From an uncultured Kiloniellales bacterium (GTDB taxonomy: Bacteria; Pseudomonadota; Alphaproteobacteria; Kiloniellales; JAKSDN01), in contig CALJXB010000230.1 in assembly GCA_937974415.1 (NCBI GenBank), forward strand, positions 1 to 5,144: 5,144 nt of DNA, given 5' to 3'. Shown piece after piece: positions 4,867 to 5,144 of this stretch. Numbering within the stretch: position 1 is the stretch's first letter; each line of letters starts with the position of its first letter. The notes below the pieces were generated by a model. It saw only the letters and a program-made list of their open reading frames with translations. It did not search any database and was not told the DNA's origin. The translations under genes and the position numbers were made by a program.

Positions 4867-5144
4867 ATGACCCTCAGCGATCGCGACCGTCAGGCCCTGG
4901 CCGGCGTCCTCACCGACGCCTGTTTCCCGGAGCTGCCCAACGTTCAGCGCGGCAAGGTGCGCGAGTCCTATGATTTGCCCGACGGCCGGAGAATCATGAT
5001 CGCCACGGACCGCCAATCGGCCTTCGACCAGGTCTTAGCGGCCGTCCCCTTCAAGGGCCAGACACTGACCCAGACCGCTCGGTTTTGGTTCGACGAAACC
5101 GCCGAGCTCTGCCCCAATCACGTGCTCGATTATCCCGACCCCAA
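4867..5144 (+). CDS. purC: PurC, SAICAR synthetase, 5' portion only
   Basis: The first 92 residues are visible; the rest lies beyond the window. The enzyme joins aspartate to CAIR with ATP to make SAICAR in cytoplasmic de novo purine synthesis. The N-terminal ATP-binding region is clear: GKVRESYDL at residues 29-37 (phosphate-binding loop with K30 and R32), [10 protein letters not shown] at 45-54, PFKG at 61-64, and LTQTARFWF at 67-75. [11 protein letters not shown] follows at 82-92. The pre-motif extension of about 28 residues and the ATDRQSAFD form point to the longer (roughly 300-residue) PurC type rather than the shorter E. coli type. The ATG at 4867 is the only usable start: the frame upstream has no ATG, GTG or TTG as far back as 4807. 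It has no Shine-Dalgarno, and a TATACT box lies 7 nt away, so leaderless translation is likely. A strong terminator just upstream makes it independent of the small ORF. Confidence 0.95.
   Translation, partial: MTLSDRDRQALAGVLTDACFPELPNVQRGKVRESYDLPDGRRIMIATDRQSAFDQVLAAVPFKGQTLTQTARFWFDETAELCPNHVLDYPDP

Noticed and set aside
4715..4869. Attenuator in which the small ORF is a leader peptide controlling purC
   Set aside because: The peptide has no run of a regulatory amino acid, the first stem cannot obviously compete with the terminator stem, and purC has its own promoter-like sequence after the terminator.
1..5144. CRISPR array, insertion sequence, rRNA or attachment site
   Set aside because: No regularly spaced repeats, transposase-like protein, rRNA segment or flanking direct repeats were seen on either strand.

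Overview
The window is GC-rich, gene-dense bacterial chromosome. The long-form PurC start, the orphan MlaC-type protein and strong G/C bias at third codon positions fit a proteobacterium, probably an alphaproteobacterium. This is an inference from protein character; there is no rRNA or other taxonomic marker.

Left part (1-2758): an oxidative-metabolism block on the minus strand. In transcription order it holds a Rieske non-heme iron oxygenase alpha subunit (2599-1427), a 78-residue two-helix membrane protein (1220-984) and a flavin-containing monooxygenase cut by the window edge (885-1). A GcvA-like LysR regulator (2759-3673, plus strand) is divergent from the Rieske gene. The 159-bp space between them is AT-rich and full of repeats: mirror-image -10 hexamers 37 bp apart, three TGCA elements and a 9-bp direct repeat. 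The simplest reading is a LysR-controlled pathway that begins with attack on a small organic substrate. The Rieske protein has the E-x2-H-x4-H spacing of the carnitine/betaine-type N-demethylating group, so a quaternary amine is one possible substrate. No reductase partner is visible.

Middle (3693-4595): a secreted MlaC/Ttg2D-family phospholipid-binding protein, convergent with the LysR gene (19-bp gap), with its own strong ribosome binding site. Upstream lies 282 bp without a confident gene, holding small hairpins and a 14-bp palindrome.

Right part (4583-5144): a 40-residue basic ORF with a near-ideal Shine-Dalgarno and very strong coding bias, then a 9-bp stem-loop, then a textbook intrinsic terminator. 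After that purC (SAICAR synthetase) begins and runs off the window. Its only candidate -10 box sits 7 nt before the ATG, so its mRNA would be leaderless. The LysR gene has the same arrangement.

The most interesting unexplained items are the 40-residue gene with its structured 3' end, the small membrane protein between two oxygenases, and the repeated -10-next-to-ATG architecture.
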